Shown piece by piece: positions 44,588 to 56,185 of a stretch of DNA of 64,000 bases (its first letter is position 1; each line of letters begins with the position of its first letter). The stretch covers positions 3,346,030 through 3,410,029 of the forward strand of contig NZ_CP011971.1 of the NCBI RefSeq assembly GCF_001579945.1. The letters run 5' to 3'. The translations under genes were made by a program, and so were the position numbers. A model generated the notes under the pieces. The model had not been told where the DNA came from, did no database searches, and saw only the letters and a list, made by a program, of their open reading frames with translations. This DNA is from Steroidobacter denitrificans (lineage in GTDB: Bacteria > Pseudomonadota > Gammaproteobacteria > Steroidobacterales > Steroidobacteraceae).

Positions 44588-45979
44588 CTATTTCTCCGAG
44601 CCCGGCTTCCCCGTATCCGCCTTCCTAACCGGTCGCCTCCAGGCGTCGATGGTGACCTGGCGCGCCCGCGCGAGGGTCAGCTTGCCCGCCGGCGCATCCC
44701 TGGTGATCGTCGAACCCGCACCGGTGTTGGCGCCCGCCCCCACCTTCACCGGAGCAACCAGCATGGCCCCCGAGCCGATGAACGCTTCGTCACCGATTTC
44801 GGTTCGCCATTTGTTGGCGCCATCATAATTGACGGTCACCGTACCGGCGCCTACGTTGACTTTTCGCCCCAGGGTCGCGTCGCCTAAATAGGTCAGATGA
44901 TTGGCCTTGCTGCCGGCGCCGATATCGCTGTTCTTGACCTCCACGAAGTTGCCGATATGGACTTCCTCGTGCAGCACGCTGTGGGGACGCAGGCGTGCAA
45001 ACGGCCCGATCGAGCCGCGCGGGCCAATGGTCGCGCTATCGATGACGCAGTTCGGATGAAGACGGGTATCAGCCTCGATCCGGCAGTCCTTCAGGTAACA
45101 GTTCGGGCCGATATGCACCCGATCGCCGAGTTCGACAGTGCCGATCAGGACACAGTTCACATCGATGAAAACATCGCGCCCAACCCCCACCTTGCCGCGG
45201 ATGTCGGTACGAGCAGGATCCACCAAAGTGGCGCCCTCGATCATCAGGGCACGGGCCCGCTGAACTCGCAGCTCCGCTTCGAGGCTTGCCAGTTGAATCT
45301 TGTCGTTCACGCCCATCACCTCCGCCTCGGTGGGAGCGATGACGGCATTGATACGCAATCCTTCACGGGCCGCCATGACGATGATGTCGGTCAGATAATA
45401 CTCACCCTGGGCATTGTCGTTCTTCAGCGCGGCCAGCCAGCGGCGCAACGCCGCCGCGGGGGCGGCGATCAGGCCGGTATTGATCTCCTTGATGGCCTGC
45501 TCCTTGGTGTTTGCATCCTTCTGCTCCACGATACGCACCACGTTTCGGGCGGCATCGCGCACCACCCGGCCGTAACCGGTCGGGTCAGCCAGCTCCACGG
45601 TCAATACCGCGATGGAGCGCTCGTCACACCGCGACAGCAGCTGCACCAAGGTTTCCCGGCGCACCAGCGGCACATCGCCATACAGGATCAGTACCTGGTG
45701 ATCGTCGGGAATGGCGGGCATCGCCTGTGCAACCGCGTGCCCCGTGCCGAGCTGCTCGGCCTGCAGGACCCATTGAACGGGTGCATCGGCCAGCGCTTCA
45801 CGAACCTGCTCGCCGCCATGGCCATGGACCACGTGGATCGTCTCCGCCTGCAGGGTGCGAGCACTGTCGAGCACATGCTCCAGAAGCGGGCGGCCGGCCA
45901 AAGGCTGCAGCACCTTCGGCAAATCGGACTTCATGCGTTTTCCCTGCCCGGCGGCAAGAACGACGATTGACAGCGGCAT
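44588..45979 (-). CDS. glmU: bifunctional UDP-N-acetylglucosamine pyrophosphorylase / GlcN-1-P acetyltransferase
   Basis: Catalyses the last two steps to UDP-GlcNAc. The N-terminal uridylyltransferase has LAAGQGKRMKSDLPKVL; the C-terminal left-handed beta-helix shows hexapeptide repeats (for example IGPNCYLKDCRIEADT; VNVGAGTVTVNYDG) with the acetyl-CoA site near KNSDIGAGSKANHLTYLG. 463 aa. It follows the ATP synthase operon with a terminator hairpin between. Confidence 0.96.
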   Translation of the reverse strand: MPLSIVVLAAGQGKRMKSDLPKVLQPLAGRPLLEHVLDSARTLQAETIHVVHGHGGEQVREALADAPVQWVLQAEQLGTGHAVAQAMPAIPDDHQVLILYGDVPLVRRETLVQLLSRCDERSIAVLTVELADPTGYGRVVRDAARNVVRIVEQKDANTKEQAIKEINTGLIAAPAAALRRWLAALKNDNAQGEYYLTDIIVMAAREGLRINAVIAPTEAEVMGVNDKIQLASLEAELRVQRARALMIEGATLVDPARTDIRGKVGVGRDVFIDVNCVLIGTVELGDRVHIGPNCYLKDCRIEADTRLHPNCVIDSATIGPRGSIGPFARLRPHSVLHEEVHIGNFVEVKNSDIGAGSKANHLTYLGDATLGRKVNVGAGTVTVNYDGANKWRTEIGDEAFIGSGAMLVAPVKVGAGANTGAGSTITRDAPAGKLTLARARQVTIDAWRRPVRKADTGKPGSEK

Positions 45980-46057
45980 ACGAGTCGGCCCTCGCCATTT
46001 CGTACAGACTTTGGACAGGGTAACCTGGAATCAGGCGTCGAACTGCGACACAGAGCA

Positions 46058-46081
46058 GAATGCGCCCCGAAGGGCGCATTC
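46058..46081 (-). terminator. ATP synthase operon terminator with UUCG tetraloop
   Basis: On the minus strand GAATGCGCCC-TTCG-GGGCGCATTC forms a perfect ten-base stem closed by the very stable UUCG loop, 28 bases after the atpC stop. The following bases (TGCTCTGT) are only moderately U-rich. Confidence 0.7.
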
Positions 46082-46109
46082 TTTCCTTGAGCCGGTCGTC
46101 AGCAAGGCA

Positions 46110-46529
46110 TCATTGCTTCAGCTTGCGCAGTTTCTCGATCGCCTTGATCTGGGCGATGGCCCGCGCCAGTTCGGCCTGCGCCTCGGCCAGCTCCATCTTG
46201 TTGCCGCGATCGCGCAGGGCTTCCTCGGCGCGCTGCTTCGCCTGCAGCGCGGCAGCCTCGTCCAGATCCCGGGCACGCAAAGCCGTATCGGCCAGCACCG
46301 TCACCAGGTGCGGCTGGATTTCCAGCGCGCCGCCCGAGACATAAAAGAACTGCTCTTCACCCGCCGGCGTCTGGACCCGGACTTCGCCCGGCTTGAGCGT
46401 AGTCAGCAGCGGTGCGTGGCGCGGCGCAATGCCGATCTCACCCATGATCGCCGGTGCGAAGACCATCGCGGCCTCCCCGGAGAAGATTTCGCCTTCGGCG
46501 CTGACGATATCGACGTGTAAAGTTGCCAT
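46110..46529 (-). CDS. atpC: F1Fo ATP synthase epsilon subunit
   Basis: Central-stalk subunit that inhibits ATP hydrolysis. The N-terminal beta-sandwich ([35 protein letters not shown]) is followed by the two-helix C-terminal arm rich in Ala, Glu, Lys. 139 aa. It lies six bases after atpD, as last gene of the operon. Confidence 0.96.
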   Translation of the reverse strand: MATLHVDIVSAEGEIFSGEAAMVFAPAIMGEIGIAPRHAPLLTTLKPGEVRVQTPAGEEQFFYVSGGALEIQPHLVTVLADTALRARDLDEAAALQAKQRAEEALRDRGNKMELAEAQAELARAIAQIKAIEKLRKLKQ

Positions 46530-46535
46530 GGCGTC

Positions 46536-47966
<1,431 letters not shown>

Positions 47967-48062
47967 CTAACCGTTTCGCGTAAGTGACCTGCGGTCTGCC
48001 GCCCTGTCCGGCGTCATCGACTTCAGGTCACCCTTTGGATTTCAGTAAGCCCCGATCCGTTG

Positions 48063-48926
48063 CTAGACCGCGGCCGCACCGCCGACGATCTCGCTGATTT
48101 CCTTGGTGATCGCTGCCTGGCGCGCCTTGTTGTAGATCAACTGCAGTTCCTCGATCAGCTTGCCGGCATTGTCGGTGGCGCTCTTCATCGCCACCATGCG
48201 GGCGGCCATTTCGCAGGCGACGTTTTCCACGGCGCCCTGATAAACCTGCGATTCCACATAGCGCATCAGCACACCGTCCAGCATCTCCTCCGCGGACGGC
48301 TCGTAGATGTAGTCCCACATCTTCTGCAACTCGCCCTCGTCTTCGGTGAGCACCGGCAGAACCTGTTGGACGATGGGTTTCTGGCTCATCGTATTGAGGA
48401 ATTCATTGTTCACCAGAAACAAGCGATCCAGGCTGCCCTCACGATACTGATCCAGCATCACCTTTACGGTGCCGATGAGATCGGCAACGTGCGGACGATC
48501 ACCCAGGTGCGTCACGGTCGCTAGTGTCTGTGCACTCTCGATACGGCGAAAAAACTGTACGCCCTTGGAACCGATCAGGCACAGGTTGATGCTGGCGCCC
48601 TTTTGCTGCCATTCGCGCATTGCTGCCAGCGTGGCCTTGAACAGATTGACGTTCAGGCCGCCGCACAGACCGCGATCGGTCGTGATGATGATGAAGCCGA
48701 CCGATCGCGCCTCGCGTTCGACCAGAAACGGGTGCTTGAAATCCGGATTCGCGAGCCGCAGGTGTCCGATCACGCGCCGGATCTTCTGTGCATAGGGACG
48801 CGTCGCGCGCATGCGATCCTGCGCCTTGCGCATCTTGCTCGCGGCGACCATCTCCATGGCCTTGGTGATCTTCTGAGTACTCTTGAAGCTCGCGATCTTG
48901 ACGCGTATTTCTTTGACGCCAGCCAT
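48063..48926 (-). CDS. atpG: F1Fo ATP synthase gamma subunit
   Basis: Rotor shaft. The N-terminal coiled-coil helix ([29 protein letters not shown] region), [11 protein letters not shown] and the C-terminal helix with [19 protein letters not shown] are typical; 287 aa. Its ATG shares one base with the atpA stop (TGATG). Confidence 0.97.
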   Translation of the reverse strand: MAGVKEIRVKIASFKSTQKITKAMEMVAASKMRKAQDRMRATRPYAQKIRRVIGHLRLANPDFKHPFLVEREARSVGFIIITTDRGLCGGLNVNLFKATLAAMREWQQKGASINLCLIGSKGVQFFRRIESAQTLATVTHLGDRPHVADLIGTVKVMLDQYREGSLDRLFLVNNEFLNTMSQKPIVQQVLPVLTEDEGELQKMWDYIYEPSAEEMLDGVLMRYVESQVYQGAVENVACEMAARMVAMKSATDNAGKLIEELQLIYNKARQAAITKEISEIVGGAAAV

Positions 48927-50467
48927 CAGTAGGTACCGGTGGTCGCGAACTCTTCCGAAATCTTCTTGAGCTGGGCCTCGTTCTCGGTCGAGAGCACCGG
49001 ATCGGCGTTGATGGCATCCATCGCCGCCTTGTAGTTCGTTTTCGCAAAAGCCTGCAGACCCGCTTCGAAGGCGTTGATTTTCTTGATCTCCACCTTGTCC
49101 ATGTAGCCGTTGTTCACCGCATAGATGGACAGCGCCATCTCGGCCACCGACATCGGCGCATACTGCTTCTGCTTCATCAGCTCGGTGACCCGTTGACCGC
49201 GTTCCAATTGACGGCGGGTCGATTCATCCAGATCCGATGCAAATTGCGAGAACGCCGCCAATTCCCGGTATTGCGCCAGGGCAAGGCGAATGCCGCCGCC
49301 GAGCTTGGAAATGATCTTGGTCTGCGCTGCACCGCCGACTCGGGACACGGAGACACCCGCGTTCATGGCCGGGCGGATGCCCGCGTTGAACAGGTCGCCC
49401 TCCAGAAAGATCTGTCCGTCGGTGATCGAAATCACGTTGGTCGGCACGAAGGCCGTCACGTCGCCTGCCTGGGTCTCGATGATCGGCAGGCCGGTGAGCG
49501 AGCCGGTTTTGCCCTTGACGCGTCCTTCGGTCTTCTTTTCCACGTATTCCTCGTTGACGCGTGCGGAACGTTCCAGCAAACGCGAGTGCAGATAGAACAC
49601 GTCGCCGGGATAGGCTTCGCGGCCCGGCGGCCGGCGCAGCAACAGCGAGATCTGGCGGTATGCCCAGGCCTGCTTGGTCAAGTCGTCGTAAATGATCAAG
49701 GCATCGCCGCCATTGTCCATGAAATACTCGCCCATCGCGCAACCGGCGTAGGGAGCGATGTATTGCATCGAGGCCGGCGTGGAGGCGGACGCAGCCACGA
49801 TGATCGTGTGCTTCATCGCGTCGTGTTCCTCGAGCTTGCGCACTACGTTCGCGATCGAGCTTTGTTTTTGGCCGATCGCGACATAGATACACTTGATGCC
49901 GCTGTCTTTCTGATTGATGATCGTATCGACCGCCAGCGCGGTCTTGCCGGTCTGGCGATCGCCGATGATCAACTCACGCTGGCCGCGGCCGACGGGCACC
50001 ATGGCATCGACGGCCTTGTAACCGGTCTGCACCGGCTGACTGACGGACTTACGGTACACGACGCCCGGCGCCACGCGCTCGACCGGAGAATGATAGGCCG
50101 CCTGGATCGGACCCTTGCCGTCGATGGGCCTGCCCAGCGCATCCACGACGCGGCCCAGCAGGCCCTCGCCCACCGGCACTTCCAGGATGCGTCCCGTCGT
50201 GCGCACCGTGTCGCCCTCGACGATATGCTTGTATTCGCCCAGCACGACCGCACCGACCGAGTCCTGCTCCAGGTTCAGTGCCAGACCGAAGCTATCGCCG
50301 GGAAACTCTAGCATTTCACCGTACTTGACGTCGGCCAGGCCGTGCACGCGCACAATACCGTCGGTGACGGTCACGACCGTACCGACATTGCGCTCCTCGG
50401 TGGCGCTCGAGAACTTTTCGATGCGCGCCTTGATCAAATCGCTGATTTCAGATGCCTTGATGGACAT
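48926..50467 (-). CDS. atpA: F1Fo ATP synthase alpha subunit
   Basis: Regulatory nucleotide-binding F1 subunit, 513 aa. P-loop GDRQTGKT, visible SRVGGAAQ motif and the N-terminal [13 protein letters not shown] helix that contacts delta. The GGGAAC just before ATG 50467 serves as binding site. It is separated from atpH by an unusually long 117-base spacer with two strong hairpins. Confidence 0.98.
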   Translation of the reverse strand: MSIKASEISDLIKARIEKFSSATEERNVGTVVTVTDGIVRVHGLADVKYGEMLEFPGDSFGLALNLEQDSVGAVVLGEYKHIVEGDTVRTTGRILEVPVGEGLLGRVVDALGRPIDGKGPIQAAYHSPVERVAPGVVYRKSVSQPVQTGYKAVDAMVPVGRGQRELIIGDRQTGKTALAVDTIINQKDSGIKCIYVAIGQKQSSIANVVRKLEEHDAMKHTIIVAASASTPASMQYIAPYAGCAMGEYFMDNGGDALIIYDDLTKQAWAYRQISLLLRRPPGREAYPGDVFYLHSRLLERSARVNEEYVEKKTEGRVKGKTGSLTGLPIIETQAGDVTAFVPTNVISITDGQIFLEGDLFNAGIRPAMNAGVSVSRVGGAAQTKIISKLGGGIRLALAQYRELAAFSQFASDLDESTRRQLERGQRVTELMKQKQYAPMSVAEMALSIYAVNNGYMDKVEIKKINAFEAGLQAFAKTNYKAAMDAINADPVLSTENEAQLKKISEEFATTGTY

Positions 50468-50485
50468 GTTCCCGGTACCTCGTTC

Positions 50486-50512
50486 GAGCCGCGGGCGACA
50501 CGCCCGCGGCTC
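50486..50512 (-). repeat. 12-bp hairpin in the atpH-atpA spacer
   Basis: GAGCCGCGGGCG (50486-50497) and its exact complement (50501-50512) around a three-base loop, 19 bases before the atpA start. No U-run follows on the atp strand, so it is more likely an RNA stability or processing element than a terminator. Confidence 0.65.
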
Positions 50513-50558
50513 CTTAAGACATTGTTCTTCGCCGGCGCCCTCGCCAGCCGTATCACGA

Positions 50559-50579
50559 CGCCGGTGCCGCGCACCGGCG
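50559..50579 (-). repeat. 9-bp hairpin just after the atpH stop
   Basis: CGCCGGTGC (50559-50567) and its exact complement (50571-50579) around a three-base loop, five bases after the atpH stop codon. Second of two strong stems in the same spacer. Confidence 0.6.
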
Positions 50580-50584
50580 CATCC

Positions 50585-51157
50585 TTAGTGCGTAAGCTCG
50601 GTGGCCAGGCGCTGCAGCCGCGCCTTTAGCGATCCATCGATGACGAAATCCCCGCAACGCACGATCGCACCGCCGATCAGCGATGGGTCGATATCGACAT
50701 GCAGGCGTACTTCGCGCTTCAGACGCTTGGCCAGCGCATCGCGCAGGCGGGTGCGCTGTACATCGTCCAGCACCATGGCGGAGGTAACCTGTACGTCGGC
50801 GATATTCTCGACATCCGCACGCAGCGTCTCGAAAATTGCCGCAACCTGCGGCAACAGGGCCAGCCGACGATTGTGCGCCAGCGTTTCGAGGAAGTTGCTC
50901 ATCGGCTCATCAAGGGTTTCGTTGGCGGATTTGTCGGGGGATTCGCCGGACGAATCGGCGCAGACTCCTGCAATCACCTCGACCAGATCGGCCGGCATGA
51001 CACGCGGACTCAGCAGCAGCTTCGCGACACGATCGTCCGTGACGATCGCCGATGCATTCGCCAGAAAATCCGACCAGCGCGCCAGTGCGCCGTGCTCGCG
51101 TGCAAACTCGAACGCCGCCTTGGCGTAGGGTCTGGCGATGGTTACTTTCTCTGCCAT
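50585..51157 (-). CDS. atpH: F1Fo ATP synthase delta subunit
   Basis: Peripheral-stalk subunit joining b to alpha. ARPYAKAAFEFAREHG at the N-terminus, NFLETLAHNRRL in the middle and GDFVIDGSLKARLQRLATEL at the C-terminus are standard. At 190 aa it is about 12 residues longer than the E. coli protein; the extra length falls in an acidic, serine-rich stretch (about residues 67-86) between the N-terminal domain and the NFLETL helix. It follows atpF after 34 bases. Confidence 0.95.
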   Translation of the reverse strand: MAEKVTIARPYAKAAFEFAREHGALARWSDFLANASAIVTDDRVAKLLLSPRVMPADLVEVIAGVCADSSGESPDKSANETLDEPMSNFLETLAHNRRLALLPQVAAIFETLRADVENIADVQVTSAMVLDDVQRTRLRDALAKRLKREVRLHVDIDPSLIGGAIVRCGDFVIDGSLKARLQRLATELTH

Positions 51158-51191
51158 GAGTTGCTCCCGGAGGCGGCCTCGCTAAAGGACC

Positions 51192-51671
51192 TCAGCCCTT
51201 CTCCACTTCGAGGGCCAGCTGCTCCAACAGGTCGCTATGCGCCTTCGCATCGATTTCACGACCCAACAGCTTGCCGGCCCCGGCCACCGCGATTCCCGCC
51301 ACCTGCTTGCGCAGCTGCTCGCGTGCACGGCCGGACTCGAGAGCCACTTCCTGGCGCGCCTCGGATACCAAGCGTTGCCCTTCGGCGATCGCCGTGCCGC
51401 GCGCTTCTTCGACCAACTCGTTCGAACGGCGATTCGCCTGATCGATGATCTTGCCTGCCTGGATGCGCGCTTCCTTCACCAGATCGGCCGCGACCGACTT
51501 CGCCTCGGCCAGGCTTTTTTCGCCCTTCTCCGCCGAGGCCAAACCCTCGGCGATCTTGCGCTGGCGCGCCTCGATAGCGGCAATCAGCGGCGGCCAGATG
51601 AAGCGCATCGTGACCCAGCCGAGGATCAGGAATACCACCGACTGAATGAACAGTGTTGCGTTTAGATTCAT
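51192..51671 (-). CDS. atpF: F1Fo ATP synthase b subunit
   Basis: Stator subunit with one N-terminal membrane helix (LFIQSVVFLILGWVTMRFIWPPL region) and a long charged coiled coil (AARQRKIAEGLASAEKGEK-type, EARIQAGKIIDQANRR). 159 aa, single-copy b form as in other proteobacteria with homodimeric stalk. Lies between atpE and atpH. Confidence 0.96.
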   Translation of the reverse strand: MNLNATLFIQSVVFLILGWVTMRFIWPPLIAAIEARQRKIAEGLASAEKGEKSLAEAKSVAADLVKEARIQAGKIIDQANRRSNELVEEARGTAIAEGQRLVSEARQEVALESGRAREQLRKQVAGIAVAGAGKLLGREIDAKAHSDLLEQLALEVEKG

Positions 51672-51794
51672 GAGACGTGTTGCCCTGCTCGAATCGGGGG
51701 AGCCTCCGGTCGGCGTGCTACGCGCGCCGCCGGCAGGCCGGTCCGCAACGGCCGGTCCAAGTCCGATCGGCCGCGTGCCATTCGACCAGACCGG

Positions 51795-52067
<273 letters not shown>

Positions 52068-52154
52068 TTATCCGCCGATAACCGATGATCCCCTGTGCTC
52101 AAGCCAGGGAATCGCTCCAGATCCATTCAATCTCAATCGTTCGATCAGACTCGT

Positions 52155-53024
52155 TCAATGATGGTCGTGCGCCTGGCCGATGTAGACCAGGGTAAGCATC
52201 ATGAAAATGAATGCCTGCAACAGCACGATCAGCACATGGAAGATCAGCCAGGCCGTGCCGGTGATCAAATGCAGCGCCACGCCGGCCACCGTGAGGCTGC
52301 CGCCCAGGCCCGCGATCAGGAAAAAGATCAGCTCGCCGGCATACATGTTGCCGTACAACCGCATGCCGTGTGACAAGGTCTTGGATACATATTCCACGAT
52401 ATTCATCGCCAGATTCGCGATGGCCAGCAGCGCGGCGCCGACCCAGGTCAGGGGATTGAACGACAGATTGACCATGCCGAACGGTGCACAAACCAGTTCA
52501 TGCGCCCAGCCGCCGAGCCCCTTGATCTTGATGCTGTAGTAGAAGACCAGGAGCAAGACGCCGATGGCCATGCCCAAGCTGGCGTTGAGATCCGCCGTCG
52601 GCAGCGGGCGCAGATAATGCACGCCCACGGCGCTGGCGGCCGTCGGAAACCAATCGACCGGCAGCAGGTCGATGGCATTCATCAACGTCACCCAACCGAA
52701 CACCGTGAGCGCCAGGGGTGCGACGTAGGTCAGATCTCCCTTGACCAGGGTGCGGGCCTGTTCATTCACCATTTCGACCAGCATTTCCACCGCCAGTTGA
52801 AACTTGCCGGGCACGCCGGCGGTGGCACGCTTGGCGGCGGCACGCATGACGAGCAGGAAAATCGCGGCGCACAACAGGGAGAAGGACAATGTATCCCAGT
52901 GCACGATGGAGGAATCGAACAGCGCGGTCTGTTTTGCACTCGCCAGATGCTGCAAGTGATGCGCAATGTAGGCGGACATCCCGCCGGCATCGCCGCCTTC
53001 ACCCGCTATCAACGGAATTCGCAT
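52155..53024 (-). CDS. atpB: F1Fo ATP synthase a subunit
   Basis: Stator channel subunit with the essential arginine in LSHGMRLYGNMYAGELIF and five to six helices. The HHLQHL block near the N-terminus fits the gammaproteobacterial type. I keep ATG 53024 (289 aa), where GGGTGA precedes and AGEGGDAGG resembles other AtpB N-termini; ATG 52979 is an alternative that would avoid the 26-base overlap with atpI. Confidence 0.95.
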   Translation of the reverse strand: MRIPLIAGEGGDAGGMSAYIAHHLQHLASAKQTALFDSSIVHWDTLSFSLLCAAIFLLVMRAAAKRATAGVPGKFQLAVEMLVEMVNEQARTLVKGDLTYVAPLALTVFGWVTLMNAIDLLPVDWFPTAASAVGVHYLRPLPTADLNASLGMAIGVLLLVFYYSIKIKGLGGWAHELVCAPFGMVNLSFNPLTWVGAALLAIANLAMNIVEYVSKTLSHGMRLYGNMYAGELIFFLIAGLGGSLTVAGVALHLITGTAWLIFHVLIVLLQAFIFMMLTLVYIGQAHDHH

Positions 53025-53445
53025 GCTTCACCCGACCCAAAACCATACACAGCCAGTAGGCGGCCAGCGCCACGCCCACCCCGCCCAACAGCGCCGGCGG
53101 TGCGAAGGCGCGGGATCGAAATGCAATGACCAGCAGAGCGATGGTCAGTACATTCTTGATCACCCAGCCCGCAAAAACGCGTAGCACGCTCACCGGAGCG
53201 GCTCCTGCGCTGAGGCTGCTTCGCAGCAGCGCCAGCGCGACATACACGGTCGGCATGGCGCCAATACCCCCTCCCGCCAGCACCGCTCTGCCGATCCCAG
53301 CGTCCCACAGGATTGCGGCTATAGCCGCAGAGAGACCGACGCCAAGCACTTGCCAGCGCAGGATTCGTATTGCCTGCCCGGTCGGCGTCGCCGCCAAACT
53401 CACACTCACCGCCGCACTCCCGGCAGATCCGCTCGACACGTCCAT
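52999..53445 (-). CDS. atpI: ATP synthase I-like subunit
   Basis: Small membrane protein (148 aa) with four hydrophobic segments, first gene of the ATP synthase operon. Position, size and the pattern RWQVLGVGLSAAIAAI, GGGIGAMPTVYVALALLR fit AtpI, an assembly or Mg2+-related factor for the c ring. ATG 53445 is chosen; a GTG four codons upstream is also possible. Sequence conservation in this family is low, so the call rests mainly on place. Confidence 0.8.
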   Translation of the reverse strand: MDVSSGSAGSAAVSVSLAATPTGQAIRILRWQVLGVGLSAAIAAILWDAGIGRAVLAGGGIGAMPTVYVALALLRSSLSAGAAPVSVLRVFAGWVIKNVLTIALLVIAFRSRAFAPPALLGGVGVALAAYWLCMVLGRVKHANSVDSG

Positions 53446-53703
53446 GACCAGGCCCACGGCTCAGGTCACGGCACCAAATGGAGCATCGGCCCCGGGGCAT
53501 CGATCGTCGCCTCACCCATTCGACGGGCAACAAAAATGCCACTGCGCTGGGCCGGATCGCCGGCAACGTGTGGCATCGCTCATCCCCGAATATCCAGCCG
53601 AAAATACCAGTCCGGCCGGAAAAGGCCGCGCATTATACTCAGCGCCCTGCGGTGCTTCAAGGAACTTGGCGCCAAGGAACCGGGCACCGGTCGATCCGCC
53701 GCG

Positions 53704-56034
53704 CTACAGGCGATAGCGCAGCTTGAGCATGATCTGGTCGGCATCGCGGACACTGCCCAGATCCCACAGCAACCGGGGTATGTCGCGTCGATCGTCCCTG
53801 AGCATGTCGTATCCACCGCGGCCGTACACCAGGAATATCTCCGATAACGGCCCCATCTCGTAACGATAGCGGATCTGCAGGCCGAGGCTGCCGACCGTGA
53901 ACCCGGGAGGGCTGTACTCGGCCGCATCCAGGATACGCAGGCGGCCGTCCGGGTCCGAACGATAAGTGCGCAAGATATCGGCATCGATGCCGATCCACTG
54001 CCATTTGACGCGCAGTTCGTGGCGCGGCGCAGGAATCCAGTCCAGCCGGAAATCCAGATCCAGACGCCGGGCACGGTAAGTGGCGAACTCGCGGCCATGC
54101 TCCCACAACAGCCAGTCACCGAAGTATTGCGGCAGCAGGTCCAGACGCAAGGTCAAGGTTTCGGTCGGATACCAGCTCGTGAGCATTTGCAGCCGCAGCG
54201 AATAGTCGCGCAGTCCCTGCTGGAAAACATAGCCGCCTAATGTGAATTGCCAGTCGCCGATTCGCGGCGAGGTCACATCGAAGTAGGCATCCAGCCGCGC
54301 ATCGATCCGGACCGGACCATTGCCCCGCGACAATAGATCATCCATGCCGCCGCTGAGGTAACGCAGCTCCTGGTAGGAACGCCAGATGCTCGCATACTGG
54401 ACGTCGCGCGACACCTGCAGGCGCGAGGGCAGGTGCTCTCCTCGGGTGTTCTCCCGGTACAGCGCGTACAGCCGTTGGGTCTCGCCGCTGATACGGCTGC
54501 CGCCGGTGCTGGCTACCCGTCGGCGGATATCCCATTCGACCTGCTTCAAGGCGTTGCGCTCCATGTAGCCTAAATCGTTCAAATCGAAGCGATCATCGAT
54601 ATGCAGCAGCTTCAGGCTATGACGCATCGAGGCCGATTGATTGAAATCGACCTGCAGCCAGCTTTCATATCCTGTGGCATTCGCCGGGTTCAGGCGCGGC
54701 GGCGGTGTCAGCGAATCCAGGCCCGGCAGGCTCAGGTCCAGACCGGCCGTGCCGATGTCCGTGCGAATGAACTGGCCGGCAACGCGCCAGTCGTTGTTCG
54801 GCGTCACCTCGAAATCCAACGCATTGATCAAGGCGTCGCGATCCAGCGCCGGCCTGTCGGTCCAGGTCGCCAGGTACCCCAAGCGGCCATGCTCCAACGG
54901 CGCCGCCAGGCGCAGCGCCGAGAACAAGCGGCCCTGATCCTGAGCATAGCCATCCTCCCAGGCGACGAAACCGCCGTAGATCAGCGGGCCGACGCTGCCC
55001 GTCAATCTGAAAGCACCATCGATGTCCGTGGAACCGCCCGGACCATGATCGGGCGAGCCGCCGATCCGCCGGGTATAGATGAGCTGCCCATTGGCCGGCG
55101 TACGCAGATCGAACAGACCGTGATTCTGGGTGAAGAAGGGCCGCTTATCGGTGAACACGGTTTCTATCGCCGAGAAGTCCACCACCAGTTCATCGCTCTC
55201 GATCTGGCCGAAATCCGGGTTCAGCGTGGCCGTCAACCACATGCGCGGAGAAATCTTCCAGGACAGGTCCGCGCCGGCTTTCATCCGCATATCGTCGCGA
55301 ATCAGATCGGTGATGACGCTGGCATACGGAACCAGGTCGAAGCGTCCTCCGGCCGTATGCCGCCTGACCTCCAGGCGCTTGAAATCACTCAAAAAGACGC
55401 CTGTTTCACTGGAAATACCGGGGCAGGCGTAACGTTCCGCGCGCTCGGACAGGTAGCGCGTCGCATAGATCGCAATGCTGCGAGTCTCGGCTTGCGAGTC
55501 CCGCAACCTGATATCCGACCAGGGAATGAACAACTCCACGAACCATTGGTCCTCGGTCTCACGCACCGCGTACTGCCAGGACCCGTCCCAGTCGCGATCG
55601 AAGTGGTTCTGGTTCGTGATCAAGCCATCGCGCACGCCGCCGCCCAGACCCACGCTGAATTCGTAACCCACCTGACCGGTGGCATCGAAATCGATCATTA
55701 GCGCAACCGTGTCACCGACCAGGTTTTCAGCGTCACGAGGCGTACGCGGCCGTATCCGCCGCTCACCGGGCGGCTGATCGATGACGAAGGCTGCTGCCAG
55801 GCCCCGTTCGGCCGACAGGATGCGCAGTTCGTTGCGGTAACGCGGCTCATCCAGCGCAAACGGCTCGATACGGTGCCAGTCGTCGCAGCGCACTGCCTCC
55901 TGCCATTGCGGTTCGTCGAAATACGCATCGACACGAATCTGCGCTTGCACCTGTGAGGCAAATATCAGTCCCGCACCGAACAGCGGCACGCCTTGCAGGA
56001 ATACGCGCTCCAGCCAAGCTGCTGCAGGCCGCAC
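53704..56034 (-). CDS. DUF5916-type outer-membrane protein with N-terminal CBM9-like domain
   Basis: Large secreted protein (776 aa from GTG 56034). A signal peptide ends at SQVQAQ (residue 32). Residues about 33-240 form a family-9 carbohydrate-binding-like sandwich (IRVDAYFDEPQWQEA; FVELFIPWSDIRL). The rest is a series of alternating beta-strand segments with LNPDFGQIESDELVVDF and TDKRPFFTQN, hallmarks of the DUF5916 barrel, ending in KLRYRL. Function unknown; such proteins are often near outer-membrane exporters or TonB receptors. The start is uncertain because the frame is open upstream into parB and no ribosome binding site is seen. It sits between parB and atpI on the same strand. Confidence 0.8.
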   Translation of the reverse strand: MRPAAAWLERVFLQGVPLFGAGLIFASQVQAQIRVDAYFDEPQWQEAVRCDDWHRIEPFALDEPRYRNELRILSAERGLAAAFVIDQPPGERRIRPRTPRDAENLVGDTVALMIDFDATGQVGYEFSVGLGGGVRDGLITNQNHFDRDWDGSWQYAVRETEDQWFVELFIPWSDIRLRDSQAETRSIAIYATRYLSERAERYACPGISSETGVFLSDFKRLEVRRHTAGGRFDLVPYASVITDLIRDDMRMKAGADLSWKISPRMWLTATLNPDFGQIESDELVVDFSAIETVFTDKRPFFTQNHGLFDLRTPANGQLIYTRRIGGSPDHGPGGSTDIDGAFRLTGSVGPLIYGGFVAWEDGYAQDQGRLFSALRLAAPLEHGRLGYLATWTDRPALDRDALINALDFEVTPNNDWRVAGQFIRTDIGTAGLDLSLPGLDSLTPPPRLNPANATGYESWLQVDFNQSASMRHSLKLLHIDDRFDLNDLGYMERNALKQVEWDIRRRVASTGGSRISGETQRLYALYRENTRGEHLPSRLQVSRDVQYASIWRSYQELRYLSGGMDDLLSRGNGPVRIDARLDAYFDVTSPRIGDWQFTLGGYVFQQGLRDYSLRLQMLTSWYPTETLTLRLDLLPQYFGDWLLWEHGREFATYRARRLDLDFRLDWIPAPRHELRVKWQWIGIDADILRTYRSDPDGRLRILDAAEYSPPGFTVGSLGLQIRYRYEMGPLSEIFLVYGRGGYDMLRDDRRDIPRLLWDLGSVRDADQIMLKLRYRL

Positions 56035-56185
56035 AAAAGAAGAGCATCTGCCCGGTCTCCCGTGTTTCCGGGCCGATGCACTATGAAAATCCGCTGCTGC
56101 CGCTGCGTATGCGGCCAACCGTGCCGCGGGTGGCCCGCCATGGCGGCGGATCGCTGATCCTGCTCGATGACGATGCAATGCCGAA

